A DNA stretch of 38,881 nt, taken from NCBI GenBank assembly GCA_050260355.1, contig JBLNBZ010000062.1, positions 1 to 38,881 of the forward strand, read 5' to 3'. The notes beneath the pieces were generated by a model that worked only from the letters and a program-made list of their open reading frames with translations, did not search any database and was not told where the DNA came from. Source of the DNA: CADEFX01 sp050260355. Lineage in GTDB: Bacteria; Pseudomonadota; Alphaproteobacteria; Rhizobiales; Hyphomicrobiaceae. A program made the translations under genes and the position numbers. Of this stretch, positions 7,890-16,192 are shown one piece after another; within the stretch, counting starts at the first letter, position 1; every line of letters begins with the position of its first letter.

Positions 7890-8987
7890 ATGGAACTCGG
7901 CTACTTCACCATGCCTTCGCATCCGCCGGAGAGGCCACTCAAGGAAGGCCACGAATGGGACCTGCAGGTGATCCGGTGGCTCGACGATCTGGGCTACAAG
8001 GAGTGCTGGATCGGCGAGCACCACACCGCGCCCTGGGAGCCGCATCCCTCGCCCGACCTTCTGGTGGCGCAGGCGCTCATGCAGACGAAGCGCATCCGGC
8101 TCGGTCCCGGCGGCTTCCTGCTGCCCTATCATCATCCGGCGGAGCTCGCGAACCGCGTCGCCATGCTCGACCACATCTCGGGAGGCCGGCTCAACTTCGG
8201 CGTCGCAGCCTCCGGCCTTCCGAGCGACTGGAAGATGTTCAACGTCGACGGCGATCAGGGTGTCAATCGCGAGATGACTCGCGAGGCCCTCGAGATCATC
8301 CTCGAGCTGTGGTCCACCAACGAGCCGTTCGAGCACGTCGGCAAGTTCTGGACCGTGCGCAACCCCGAGACCATGTACGGCTTCCTCAAGCCGCACATCA
8401 AGCCGCTGCAGAAGCCCCACCCGCCGATCGGCGTCGCCGGTCTATCGAAGAACTCCGACACGCTGAAGCTCGCCGGCGAGCGGGGCTTCATCCCCATGAG
8501 CCTCAATCTCAACCCGGCCTATGTTGGCAGCCACTGGGAGTCGGTGGAGATTGGCGCGGCCAGGACCGGACGCAAGCCGGACCGGACCGAGTGGCGCATG
8601 GTGCGCGAGGTGTTCGTCGCCGACACCGACGAGGAGGCCGTGCGCATGTCGGTCGGCCTGCACATGGGCCGCATGATGCGCGAGTACTTCATACCGCTGC
8701 TGAAGGAGTTCGACTTCCTGCAGTTCCTCAAGCACGACCAGAGCGTGCCCGACAGCGACGTCACCGCGGAATACTGCGCCCGGCACAACTGGATCATCGG
8801 CTCACCGGCGACGGTCGCCGAGAAGATCGCGCGCATCCACGACGAGGTCGGCGGCTTCGGACATCTGCTCGTGTTCGGCTTCGACTACGTCGAGCACCCG
8901 CAGGCGTGGCGGCATTCGCTGGAGCTGCTGGCCAAGGAGGTGCTGCCGCGCGTCAAGCACCTGTCGCAGACGGCTAAGGCCGCCTGA
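7890..8987 (+). CDS. LLM-class flavin-dependent oxidoreductase (luciferase-like monooxygenase)
   Basis: This 365-residue protein belongs to the bacterial luciferase-like superfamily, which uses reduced FMN (occasionally F420) and oxygen to oxidise small organic molecules. Family hallmarks are the N-terminal MELGYFTMP strand, GYKECWIGEHH (residues about 35-45), IRLGPGGFLLPYHHPAELANRVAMLDHISGGRLNFGV (split across about 70-107), PPIGVAGLSKNSDTLKLAGERGFIPM (about 177-202) and the C-terminal IIGSPATVAEKIA. Length and pattern resemble LimB/limonene-monooxygenase-like members, but the substrate is unknown. ATG 7890 has a strong AGGAGG site. It stands downstream of the TRAP operon, separated by the 230-bp gap after the pseudogene, so it is probably transcribed separately. 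Confidence 0.88.
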   Translation: MELGYFTMPSHPPERPLKEGHEWDLQVIRWLDDLGYKECWIGEHHTAPWEPHPSPDLLVAQALMQTKRIRLGPGGFLLPYHHPAELANRVAMLDHISGGRLNFGVAASGLPSDWKMFNVDGDQGVNREMTREALEIILELWSTNEPFEHVGKFWTVRNPETMYGFLKPHIKPLQKPHPPIGVAGLSKNSDTLKLAGERGFIPMSLNLNPAYVGSHWESVEIGAARTGRKPDRTEWRMVREVFVADTDEEAVRMSVGLHMGRMMREYFIPLLKEFDFLQFLKHDQSVPDSDVTAEYCARHNWIIGSPATVAEKIARIHDEVGGFGHLLVFGFDYVEHPQAWRHSLELLAKEVLPRVKHLSQTAKAA

Positions 8988-9182
8988 CGGCAACACGGAT
9001 CGGCGATGGCCGGATTTGCTCAATCCAGCTGCCGCCCTCTCTCACCGCAGCATGCGGACTCAGCGGTGCTGCCGGCGCTAAGGCCCGTGGCAGCCCGGAC
9101 AAATCCCCATTGCGCAGCTCGCTTGTCGCCCCCACGTCAACAGCATGCAGCGTCACGCATTGCTGCTGAGCAGGAGGCTACT

Positions 9183-10028
9183 GTGGTGGACATCAAGCAT
9201 ATTCTGGTTGTCACCGATCTGACCAACAGGTCGGATCGTGCTCTCGACAGAGCTCTTGGCCTTGCCGATGGGTGTACCGTTACCTTGCTGCATGTCATCG
9301 TCGCCGGCTTGCCGGATGCTCTCAAACGTCGGCTGATCTCCAATATCGAAGCGCATCTCGCCGAGCAGGTCAGGGCGATCAAGGCGAGGCCGGGCATTGG
9401 CGACATTCACGCCGTCGTCGTCACCGGCGACCCGTTCGGCACGATCGTGCGCGAGGCCGTCACTCGAGGCGCTGATCTGATCGTCCTTGGCGAGCCGGAC
9501 AGGCAGAGGCGCGAGGATCTGTTCGTGGGCTCGACAGCGGAGCGTGTTGTGCGCTCGACGGACCGGCCCGTGCTTATGGTCAAACGCGCCGGTCATGGTC
9601 GCTACGACCGCATCGCCGTCGCGTTCGAAGGGTCGGAGGCGTCCATGCGGGTGCTGAAGACAGCCCTGGCGCTCAGCCCCGACGCCGAGTTTCGCGTCAC
9701 GCATGCGTGGTGGCCGCCGACCGCCGCCATGGGCATCGAGGACGTGCTACAGCGCGGCACCCGCGAGAAGAACGAGCAGATCAAGAGCGAGATCGCGCGC
9801 GTGGCGAAGGAAGCAACCGCAGGCTCGGGCCGGCCCGCGCCGAAATTGGCGTTCAACTTCGTCGAGGACAATCCCTACACGGTGTTGCGCCACGACTCCG
9901 ACTGGGCCGATCTCCTTGCCTTGGGAACGCACAGCAAGGCACGGCTTGCCATGAGCACCGAGATCGGCCGCCTCGCGCGGTTCATGCTGGCGGAGGCGCC
10001 TTGTGACGTGCTGGTGTCGCCGCCCTGA
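9183..10028 (+). CDS. Tandem-domain universal stress protein (UspA family)
   Basis: This cytoplasmic protein of about 281 residues has two Usp folds. Domain 1 (about 1-140) begins DIKHILVVTDLTNRSDRALDRAL, has ADLIVLGEPD and FVGSTAERVVRSTDRPVLMVK, so the GS-type ATP-loop end is intact but the GxxG part reads GEPD. Domain 2 (about 142-280) begins YDRIAVAFEGSEAS and ends ALGTHSKARLAMSTEIGRLARFMLAEAPCDVLV, with a more degenerate nucleotide loop. The start is one of two adjacent GTG codons (9183 or 9186) behind AGGAGG at 9172-9177; a longer frame from 9006 adds unrelated low-complexity sequence. Usp proteins respond to starvation, redox and envelope stress. It precedes the KaiC-like operon by 264 bp in the same direction. 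Confidence 0.85.
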   Translation: MVDIKHILVVTDLTNRSDRALDRALGLADGCTVTLLHVIVAGLPDALKRRLISNIEAHLAEQVRAIKARPGIGDIHAVVVTGDPFGTIVREAVTRGADLIVLGEPDRQRREDLFVGSTAERVVRSTDRPVLMVKRAGHGRYDRIAVAFEGSEASMRVLKTALALSPDAEFRVTHAWWPPTAAMGIEDVLQRGTREKNEQIKSEIARVAKEATAGSGRPAPKLAFNFVEDNPYTVLRHDSDWADLLALGTHSKARLAMSTEIGRLARFMLAEAPCDVLVSPP

Positions 10029-10291
10029 GCGACAACGCTTCCTCACGCACCCGCGGCAGGGAGCATCCTCCGCGGAGCAAGTACCTGCGACCGCGCGAAA
10101 AGATTGCAGCCTCGGCTTCGAGCGCGGACTTCGTTAACGGGCTCAGGCCAAACTCGGAACGCGCTCGTCTGCGCAGTGGGAGCACGCACGCCCCGCCGTT
10201 CGGCCCATTCCCTGATTAATACAAGACTATTGTGACCAAGGCGCATATGCTAGCCGCAGTTCGCAGCACATGTGGAGCGGGGTCTTGATCA

Positions 10292-11788
10292 ATGAATGCT
10301 CCGCCACAATCGAACAAGGCTCGATCGGGCGTTGAAGGGCTCGATGAAGTATTGGCCGGCGGATTTAGGCGCGGCTGCCTGTTCTTGCTCGAGGGCAACC
10401 CTGGAACGGGAAAGACCACGATAGCGTTCCGATATTTGCTGGAAGCCGCCGCGGCAGGAGAGCGCAATCTCTATATCACGCTCTCCGAAACCAAGGACGA
10501 GCTCCTGTCCGGTGCGGCCTCGCACCGCTGGACCGTTACCGACAACGTCGAGATCTTTGAGTTGCAGCCCTCTGAGAACGTGCTCAACCCAGACCAACAG
10601 CAGAGCCTGCTCTATTCATCCGACCTCGAGCTCGGCGAGGTCACGAAGCTCGTCTTCGATGCCGTCGAGCGGATCAAACCGGCACGGGTCGTCCTGGACA
10701 GTTTGTCCGAGCTCCGATTGCTCGCCCAAAGCTCGCTTCGCTATCGGCGGCAGCTTCTGGCCCTCAAGCATTATTTCGCTCGGCAAGGGGCGACCGTTCT
10801 GGTGCTGGATGATCTCACCACGGACGCGCTCGACAAGACCGCGCACAGCATTGCTCATGGCGTCATCCGGCTCGAGGAGCTGTCGCCCAACTATGGGGCG
10901 GAGCGCCGCCGACTGCGCGTGATGAAATATCGCGGGCAGGCCTATCGCGGCGGCTACCACGACTTCGTCATCGAGACCGGTGGCGTGCGCGTATTCCCGC
11001 GTCTGGTCTCATCGGAGCACCGGGTCAATTTCGCCGCCGAGGTTGTTTCCAGCGGCATTGCGAAGTTGGACGCCTTGCTTGGTGGCGGCGTGGACAGAGG
11101 ATCGAGCGCGCTGGTTCTCGGCCCCGCTGGGACCGGCAAGACCCTTCTGGTGCTGCAATTTGCTGCCGCTGCGATCCAGCGCGGTGAGAAAGTCGCTCTC
11201 TTTATTTTCGACGAGGAGCTTGGCCTGCTCTTTCGCCGCGCCAAGGGCATGGGCATCGACTTGCAGGCGTTTCGCGACAGCGGCCGGCTGCTCATCGAGC
11301 AAATCGACGCGGCTGAGGTATCGCCTGGGGAATTCACGCACGCCGTGCGCGCCAGCGTCGATGCTCACCGGGTTCGCACGGTCGTCATCGACAGCCTCAA
11401 TGGCTACCAGGCGGCGATGCCAGAGGAGCGGTCGCTGATCTTGCACATGCACGAGCTGCTGCAATTCCTCAATCGTCGGGGCATGACGACGTTTCTGACC
11501 GTGGCCCAGCACGGCCTCGTCGGCGATATGAGGACGCCCGTTGACGTCACCTATCTCGCCGACAGCGTGATCTTGCTGCGCTATTTCGAAGCCGAGGGCC
11601 GCGTCCGCCGAGCAATTTCGGTCGTCAAGAAGCGCTCGGGCGCGCATGAGGATACGATCCGCGAGTTCCAGATCACAGATCGCGGACTGGTTCTCGGTGA
11701 TGCACTTGAAGGTTTCCAGGGTGTCCTGCGTGGCGTTCCCGTCTATCAAGGAAAAGCCGAGCCGCTGATGAAGGGGCCAAAGACCTGA
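10292..11788 (+). CDS. KaiC-like double RecA-domain ATPase
   Basis: This 498-residue protein has two KaiC/RecA-type ATPase domains. Domain 1 (about 8-240) has Walker A GNPGTGKTT (35-43) and Walker B ARVVLDSLSE (D136). Domain 2 (about 250-480) has Walker A GPAGTGKTL (277-285), a DEE triad at 307-309 in the catalytic-glutamate position and Walker B VRTVVIDSLNG (D367). It closes with the typical IREFQITDRGLVLG strand. Cyanobacterial KaiC is a circadian autokinase; noncyanobacterial homologues are stress, redox or timing regulators whose activity needs testing. In domain 1 the catalytic pair is reduced to a single Glu (YITLSET). The TGA stop overlaps the start of the downstream histidine kinase by one base (TGATG), implying translational coupling. 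No kaiB is seen in the window. Confidence 0.9.
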   Translation: MNAPPQSNKARSGVEGLDEVLAGGFRRGCLFLLEGNPGTGKTTIAFRYLLEAAAAGERNLYITLSETKDELLSGAASHRWTVTDNVEIFELQPSENVLNPDQQQSLLYSSDLELGEVTKLVFDAVERIKPARVVLDSLSELRLLAQSSLRYRRQLLALKHYFARQGATVLVLDDLTTDALDKTAHSIAHGVIRLEELSPNYGAERRRLRVMKYRGQAYRGGYHDFVIETGGVRVFPRLVSSEHRVNFAAEVVSSGIAKLDALLGGGVDRGSSALVLGPAGTGKTLLVLQFAAAAIQRGEKVALFIFDEELGLLFRRAKGMGIDLQAFRDSGRLLIEQIDAAEVSPGEFTHAVRASVDAHRVRTVVIDSLNGYQAAMPEERSLILHMHELLQFLNRRGMTTFLTVAQHGLVGDMRTPVDVTYLADSVILLRYFEAEGRVRRAISVVKKRSGAHEDTIREFQITDRGLVLGDALEGFQGVLRGVPVYQGKAEPLMKGPKT

Positions 11789-13191
11789 TGCCTGCGGGCG
11801 GTCTGCATTCAGAGAGGGCATTGATCCTCACGCCGCATGGACGCGATGCCGACGTGGCATCGGCGGTTCTGCGCGAGGCATGGATGGCGACGCAAAGCTG
11901 CGCGGACGTCGCCCATCTTTGCCGAGAGCTCGAGAAGGGCGCGGGCCTCGCCGTTGTCGCCGAGGAAGCTCTCGCCCTAAAGGATCTGAGAGATCTGGAA
12001 CATTGGGTCAGGACCCAGCCGCCGTGGTCGGACCTGCCCATTGTGCTCTTGACCCGCCGTGGCGATGAGCCCGCGCGCAACCGCCTTGCGCGACAGCTGC
12101 AGGACATCCTGGGCAACGTAACGTTCCTCGAGCGGCCTTTTCATTCTACGACGCTGGTGAGCATGGCCCGTGCGGCACTGCGCACGCGCCGGCGCCAATA
12201 TCAGGCGCGGGCATTGCTCGAGGATCTGCGTGCCAGCGAGGAGCGTTTGCGCCTGTTCGTCGAGCACGCCCCCGCGGCCCTGGTCATGCTCGATCGCGAC
12301 ATGCGCTACGTGGCGCTGAGCCGCCGCTGGATGCAGGACTTCAAGCTCTCCGGAACGCTCGTGGGCCGCAGCCATTATGACGTGTTTCCGGAAATCCCGG
12401 AGGCATGGAGGCAGGGGTACCAACGCTGTCTGACAGGCGCCAGCGAGAAATCTGATGCCGAGCTTTTCACCAGGGCCGACGGCTCGTCGATGTGGGTCAA
12501 GCGCGAGGTCCATCCGTGGCGGGACAACCAGGGCAAGATCGGCGGCTTGATCATCAGCTGGGAGGACGTCACCGAGAAATGGCAAGCCGAGGAGCGCCAG
12601 CGCATCCTGGCTCGGGAGCTGCAGCATCGCACCAAGAACCTGATCGCAGTCATCCAGGCGATCGCCATGGGCAGCTTCGCAGCGGGCGATCCAAGGCGAG
12701 AGGCCTTCCGTGAGCGCCTGCAGGCGCTGGGTCGCGCACAGGATCTGCTGACGGCTTCCAGTTTGGGCACCGCGCTCATGGAGGACATCGTGCAGCGCGA
12801 GCTGCACGGTTTCAGCGATCGCATTTCGATCGAGGGGCCGCGTGTTTTGCTGAAGCCCAGCGTCGCGCAAGGGTTTGCGCTGGTTGTGCACGAGCTGGCG
12901 ACCAACGCTGCCAAGTATGGAGCGCTCAAGGCACCAGGGGGCCAAGTCTCCGTGTCCTGGTCGGTTGAAGACAATGCATCCGAGCCGTCACTCTTGTTTC
13001 GCTGGCAGGAGCGTGGTGGCCCGACAGTGACACAGCCCAAACAAAGGGGGTTCGGCAGCGTCCTGCTCCAGCACGCGGTCGGTGCGTCCGCCGGGCCGCC
13101 GCGCTTCGAGTACGCCCCTGAAGGGTTCAGCTATGAGGTGAAGGCTTCGTTCGCGCTGGACGAGGATCAACAGCCGACACCGCCGAATTAA
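11788..13191 (+). CDS. HWE-family sensor histidine kinase with pseudo-receiver and PAS domain
   Basis: This 467-residue soluble kinase has three parts. Residues about 9-135 form a receiver-like domain in which the phospho-acceptor position reads LAVVAEEAL, so no Asp is present, although the later VTFLERPF segment is receiver-like. Residues about 150-265 form a PAS domain (FVEHAPAALVMLDRDMRYV ... ISWEDVTE). The catalytic part has the H-box RELQHRTKNLIAVIQAIA with H280, the N-box HELATNAAKYGAL (N373), and W406-x-E408 in FRWQERGG, which together define the HWE class. No membrane segment is visible, so it senses intracellularly. The output regulator is not encoded nearby. Coupling to the KaiC-like ATPase suggests that the two act in one signalling unit. 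Confidence 0.9.
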   Translation: MPAGGLHSERALILTPHGRDADVASAVLREAWMATQSCADVAHLCRELEKGAGLAVVAEEALALKDLRDLEHWVRTQPPWSDLPIVLLTRRGDEPARNRLARQLQDILGNVTFLERPFHSTTLVSMARAALRTRRRQYQARALLEDLRASEERLRLFVEHAPAALVMLDRDMRYVALSRRWMQDFKLSGTLVGRSHYDVFPEIPEAWRQGYQRCLTGASEKSDAELFTRADGSSMWVKREVHPWRDNQGKIGGLIISWEDVTEKWQAEERQRILARELQHRTKNLIAVIQAIAMGSFAAGDPRREAFRERLQALGRAQDLLTASSLGTALMEDIVQRELHGFSDRISIEGPRVLLKPSVAQGFALVVHELATNAAKYGALKAPGGQVSVSWSVEDNASEPSLLFRWQERGGPTVTQPKQRGFGSVLLQHAVGASAGPPRFEYAPEGFSYEVKASFALDEDQQPTPPN

Positions 13192-13256
13192 TGGCGGCTC
13201 GGCGCTCACGCACCACTGCCCCCGGCCGGGCCATCGACAGCAAGCCGTGCGCTTGC

Positions 13257-13275
13257 AAAACCTCGAGCTTTCGAG
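13257..13275 (-). terminator. Intrinsic terminator of tRNA-Met
   Basis: Read on the minus strand just after the tRNA 3' end, a 5-bp stem CTCGA/TCGAG with a 4-base loop is followed by G and then a TTTT run. The location directly downstream of the tRNA supports a Rho-independent terminator, although the stem is short. Confidence 0.55.
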
Positions 13276-13283
13276 CGGATTTG

Positions 13284-13360
13284 TGGTAGCGGGAGGCGGA
13301 CTTGAACCGCCGACCTACGGATTATGAGACCGTCGCTCTAACCACCTGAGCTATCCCGCC
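13284..13360 (-). tRNA. tRNA-Met (CAT anticodon)
   Basis: The reverse strand folds as a complete 77-nt cloverleaf with an encoded CCA end. The acceptor is GGCGGGA/TCCCGCT with a G1-U72 wobble pair, the D arm is GCTC...GAGC, the anticodon loop is CTCATAA (anticodon CAT) and the T arm is GGCGG-TTCAAGT-CCGCC. The anticodon stem ACGGT/TCCGT closes with a U-U mismatch next to the loop. The overall sequence resembles alphaproteobacterial elongator Met tRNAs; a lysidine-modified tRNA-Ile2, which also has CAT in the gene, is less likely but not excluded. An intrinsic terminator follows at 13257-13275. Confidence 0.93.
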
Positions 13361-13434
13361 AGAGCCGTGTCGCGCGATATAAGGAGCGGTGCCGAACACT
13401 GTCAAGCAGACCGGCCTTCAGGGTCCCCTCGCGC

Positions 13435-13461
13435 GATCGGCCCGCTTTGGGCGGGCCGATC
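13435..13461 (-). terminator. Strong hairpin between pmtA and tRNA-Met
   Basis: A perfect 11-bp stem, GATCGGCCCGC / GCGGGCCGATC, with a 5-base loop lies 29 bp past the pmtA stop codon in its direction of transcription. No U tract follows. It is best read as the pmtA 3' end structure. Confidence 0.6.
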
Positions 13462-13489
13462 AACGGTCGCAGTCGTTCAAAATCGCGCC

Positions 13490-14203
13490 TTATTCGGCGG
13501 CTGGCGCCTCGGCTGTCTTCTCGAAGCGCAGCATCGTGAAGAGACCCCACGGCCTCAACGCCTGGCGATCCACGAGCTTCAGATTGTTGCAGACCATCAC
13601 GCGATCGACATTGAAGACCGGATGCCAACCGAGCTTGTCCGCGAACGGGGCCATGCGCCGCTCCACCCAGCCGCGCACGCCTTCGTCCTGGCTGAAGTGG
13701 TTGACGAGGATCACCTGCCCGCCAACCTTGGCGACGCGCGCGAGCTCGCGCATCACCTTCTCGGGCTCGGGCACCACCGTGATGACGTACATGGCGACGA
13801 CGGTGTCGAACGTGTTGTCGCCGAAGGTCAGCGCGCCGGCGTCCATCTCGTGCAGGCCGGTGACGTTGTAAAGGCGCTCCTCGGCCACCTTCTCACGCGC
13901 CTTGTCCAGCATCTCGGGTGACAGATCGATGCCGACGATCTCCAGGTGCTGGCCGTAATTCGGCAGCGACAGCCCGGTGCCGACGCCGACCTCGAGCACA
14001 CGGCCGCGCCGCTTGTTGATGATCTCGACGGCGTGCTTGCGGCCATCGATGGTGAACCGGCCGAAGGTGTGATCGTAGAAGGGCGCCCAGCGACGGTACG
14101 CGCTGCGCACGGCTGTCTCGTCCAGGGCGGCCACCCCCGCCTGTCCTCCCCTGGTCAGGAAGGGTCGTTCACCCTCCCTTCCCGGACGCAACATCGATCT
14201 CAT
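13490..14203 (-). CDS. pmtA: Phosphatidylethanolamine N-methyltransferase, Rhodobacter type
   Basis: This 237-residue SAM-dependent methyltransferase fits the PmtA group that methylates phosphatidylethanolamine stepwise toward phosphatidylcholine at the inner face of the membrane. Its head AYRRWAPFYDHTFGRF (35-50) is typical of this UbiE-like type, followed by the SAM motif I VLEVGVGTGLSLPNYG (69-84), acidic D93 in GIDLSPEML, VTGLHEMDAGAL and the NTFDTVVAMYVITVVPEPEKVMRE region (written here in parts). ATG 14203 has AGAGGAG ten bases upstream. mnmA lies 48 bp upstream on the same strand, so the two may share a transcript. Phosphatidylcholine synthesis is common in Hyphomicrobiales. Family assignment is strong; substrate step is inferred. 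Confidence 0.87.
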   Translation of the reverse strand: MRSMLRPGREGERPFLTRGGQAGVAALDETAVRSAYRRWAPFYDHTFGRFTIDGRKHAVEIINKRRGRVLEVGVGTGLSLPNYGQHLEIVGIDLSPEMLDKAREKVAEERLYNVTGLHEMDAGALTFGDNTFDTVVAMYVITVVPEPEKVMRELARVAKVGGQVILVNHFSQDEGVRGWVERRMAPFADKLGWHPVFNVDRVMVCNNLKLVDRQALRPWGLFTMLRFEKTAEAPAAE

Positions 14204-14251
14204 ACCGATTTAGCTCCTCTGCGAATCCCCGGGCTTAAAGCTTCGCTGCCA

Positions 14252-15487
14252 TCATTGGCGCGCGGCGCGGATTGGCGCGGACGCCGATTTTGGGTCCAAC
14301 GCGGAAACCGCGGGTTCGGATGTCCCCTCCGCTCTGGCGCGGGCCGATACGATCCACCCGCCTCCGAGCACCCGCGACTGCGGTGACCCGTCGACGTAGA
14401 ACACGCAGGCCTGCCCTGCTGCGATGCCATGCTCTCCCTCTTGCAGCAACACGACCATATCCTCCCCATGAGGGAAAAGTGTGGCCGGTCGCGGCGGCTG
14501 GCTCGAGCGGACCCGGACGTGGAGATTGAGGCCCCCATCATCCACGCCACTGAGCGGGCTATCTCCGAGCCAATTCACGTTTCTAAGCAGGATAACGTGC
14601 GCTTGCAAGCTGCGGCGCGGCCCTACGACAACTTCGCGGCGCGCCGAATCCAGCCGAACAACGTACAGAGGATCTCCGCTCGCGATGCCGAGCCCCCGTC
14701 GCTGCCCGACCGTGAAGTTGATGATGCCGTCATGTCGCCCGAGCACGCGCCCGTCGACATGCACGATCTGGCCCGCCTCGGCCGCGCCCGGACGCAAGCG
14801 CTCGATAACATCGCTGTAGCGCCCAGTCGGCACAAAGCAGATGTCCTGGCTGTCCCGCTTCTCCGCAACCGGAAGCTCCAGCTTGCGCGCAATCGACCGG
14901 ACCTGCGCCTTGCTCAGGGTGCCCAGCGGAAAGCGCAGGAATTCGAGCTGCTTGGCTGTGGTCGCGAACAGGAAATAGCTCTGGTCGCGATCGGTGTCGG
15001 CGGCCCGATAGAGCTCCGGTCCCCCCGGACCCGGCCGCACGGAGACGTAGTGGCCGGTCGCCAGCGCGGCCGCCCCGAGCTCGCGCGCGGTGTCGAGGAG
15101 CCCGGCGAACTTGATGCGCTGGTTGCAGGCCACACACGGAATCGGGGTTTCGCCCGCCAGATAGCTGTCGGCGAAGTCCTCCATCACCTGGCTGCGGAAG
15201 CGGTCCTCATAGTCGAGCACGTAGTGCGGGATGCCGAGCTCGGCGGCAACGCGGCGGGCATCGTGGATGTCCTGGCCCGCGCAGCACGAGCCGCTGCGGC
15301 CGCTGGCGGAGCCGTGGTCGTAAAGCTGCAGCGTGATGCCGATGACATCGTAGCCGGCAAGCTTGACCAGCGCCGCCACCACCGATGAGTCCACCCCGCC
15401 GGACATAGCCACGACCACGCGCTGGCCGGGCACGAGACCGTCCAGCAGCGGAGCGTCTATCCCCAGATCAGGTGCTGCGACCCGCAT
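14252..15487 (-). CDS. mnmA: tRNA 2-thiouridylase MnmA
   Basis: MnmA inserts sulfur at position 2 of the wobble uridine (U34) of tRNA-Lys, -Glu and -Gln using ATP and a persulfide relay. From ATG 15487 the protein has 411 residues. It carries the PP-loop AMSGGVDSS (about 27-35), GITLQLYDHG, CCAGQDIHDARRVA, the first catalytic Cys in PCVACNQRIKF (C121), ATGHYV, DRDQSYFLF, the second Cys in SQDICFVPTGRY (C217), and GQRRGLGI near the RNA-binding part. A longer frame to 15565 adds 26 residues with no family support, and the ribosome-binding site at 15487 is weak, so the exact start is uncertain. The C-terminal tail of about 25 residues is Ala/Ser-rich and not conserved in the family. Confidence 0.92.
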   Translation of the reverse strand: MRVAAPDLGIDAPLLDGLVPGQRVVVAMSGGVDSSVVAALVKLAGYDVIGITLQLYDHGSASGRSGSCCAGQDIHDARRVAAELGIPHYVLDYEDRFRSQVMEDFADSYLAGETPIPCVACNQRIKFAGLLDTARELGAAALATGHYVSVRPGPGGPELYRAADTDRDQSYFLFATTAKQLEFLRFPLGTLSKAQVRSIARKLELPVAEKRDSQDICFVPTGRYSDVIERLRPGAAEAGQIVHVDGRVLGRHDGIINFTVGQRRGLGIASGDPLYVVRLDSARREVVVGPRRSLQAHVILLRNVNWLGDSPLSGVDDGGLNLHVRVRSSQPPRPATLFPHGEDMVVLLQEGEHGIAAGQACVFYVDGSPQSRVLGGGWIVSARARAEGTSEPAVSALDPKSASAPIRAARQ

Positions 15488-15857
15488 ACGGCGAAACAAT
15501 TGGCGAACAGCTGCGGCGCCGGGATCAATTCGAGGCCCGCGCCCGGTGGAACCTGGCGCCCGCACATGGAAGCATCGGGCGGACGCGCGCGACCATATGA
15601 CGGGGCGACCCGGCCTGCAACATGCTCATGAAAACGCCCATTCGTTGCCGCAAGTGCAAATGACGGCTTGCGTCGGCCGGCGCTTCGGCCCATTTTGCGC
15701 CAAGCATTTACCATGTGTGAGCCGATTGCGTGATCCGACTGAAATATATGGTAAAATTGTGTCAGCGAATCGGGCTTCATTTACCGTTCTGCTTAGGCCG
15801 AATTTAATCGCGTTCGGCTAGTGTGGCCCAAAGGTCAGCGAGAGTGTGTCGAGTATC
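15488..15857. other. Leader region between divergent mnmA and sciP
   Basis: I see no convincing gene in these 370 bases. The right half, around 15700-15815, is markedly more AT-rich than its surroundings and probably holds the sciP promoter: TAAAAT at 15752-15757 is a possible -10. One GANTC (GAATC, 15767-15771), the target of CcrM-type methylation in alphaproteobacteria, lies about 90 bp before sciP. A single GANTC in this length is expected by chance, so it is only suggestive. Confidence 0.5.
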
Positions 15858-16136
15858 ATGACCGATCAACAGTTCAGAGCGCGTGCGCGCTACGTCATTG
15901 GGCCTGATGGCAGCCCGTTGACAGTTGCCGACTTGCCGCCCAAAGACACCAAGCGTTGGGTGATCCGCCGCAAGGCCGAGGTCGTGGCCGCTGTCCGCGG
16001 TGGGCTCTTGAGCCTGGAAGAGGCTTGCGAGCGCTACAAGCTGACGGTCGATGAGTTCCTGTCGTGGCAGCGCTCCATCGACAAGCATGGCCTTCCCGGC
16101 CTGCGCGCAACGCGCATCCAGGATTACCGGAGCTGA
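15858..16136 (+). CDS. sciP: CtrA inhibitor SciP (DUF1153 protein)
   Basis: This 92-residue protein is a clear DUF1153 member. It starts with YVIGPDGSPLTVADLPPKDT (12-31), continues RWVIRRKAEVVAAVRGGL (33-50), a helix-turn-helix built on SLEEACERYKLTVDEFLSWQ (52-71), and ends GLPGLRATRIQDYR. In Caulobacter, SciP binds CtrA at its target promoters and stops it from recruiting RNA polymerase, resetting CtrA-dependent transcription in G1. I use ATG 15858; a GTG at 15846 would add four residues. ctrA itself lies only 1.8 kb downstream in the same direction, so the regulator and its inhibitor are physically linked here. Confidence 0.92.
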   Translation: MTDQQFRARARYVIGPDGSPLTVADLPPKDTKRWVIRRKAEVVAAVRGGLLSLEEACERYKLTVDEFLSWQRSIDKHGLPGLRATRIQDYRS

Positions 16137-16192
16137 GCGCTGCCGCCGGGGGCGCGCGGCACGCCGCCATCAAGCTTCGGCCAGAGCCAGCT

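Noticed and set aside
10029..10291. General-stress (EcfG-type) promoter before the KaiC-like gene
   Set aside because: I looked for GGAAC-N16/17-CGTT in the leader and found no acceptable match.
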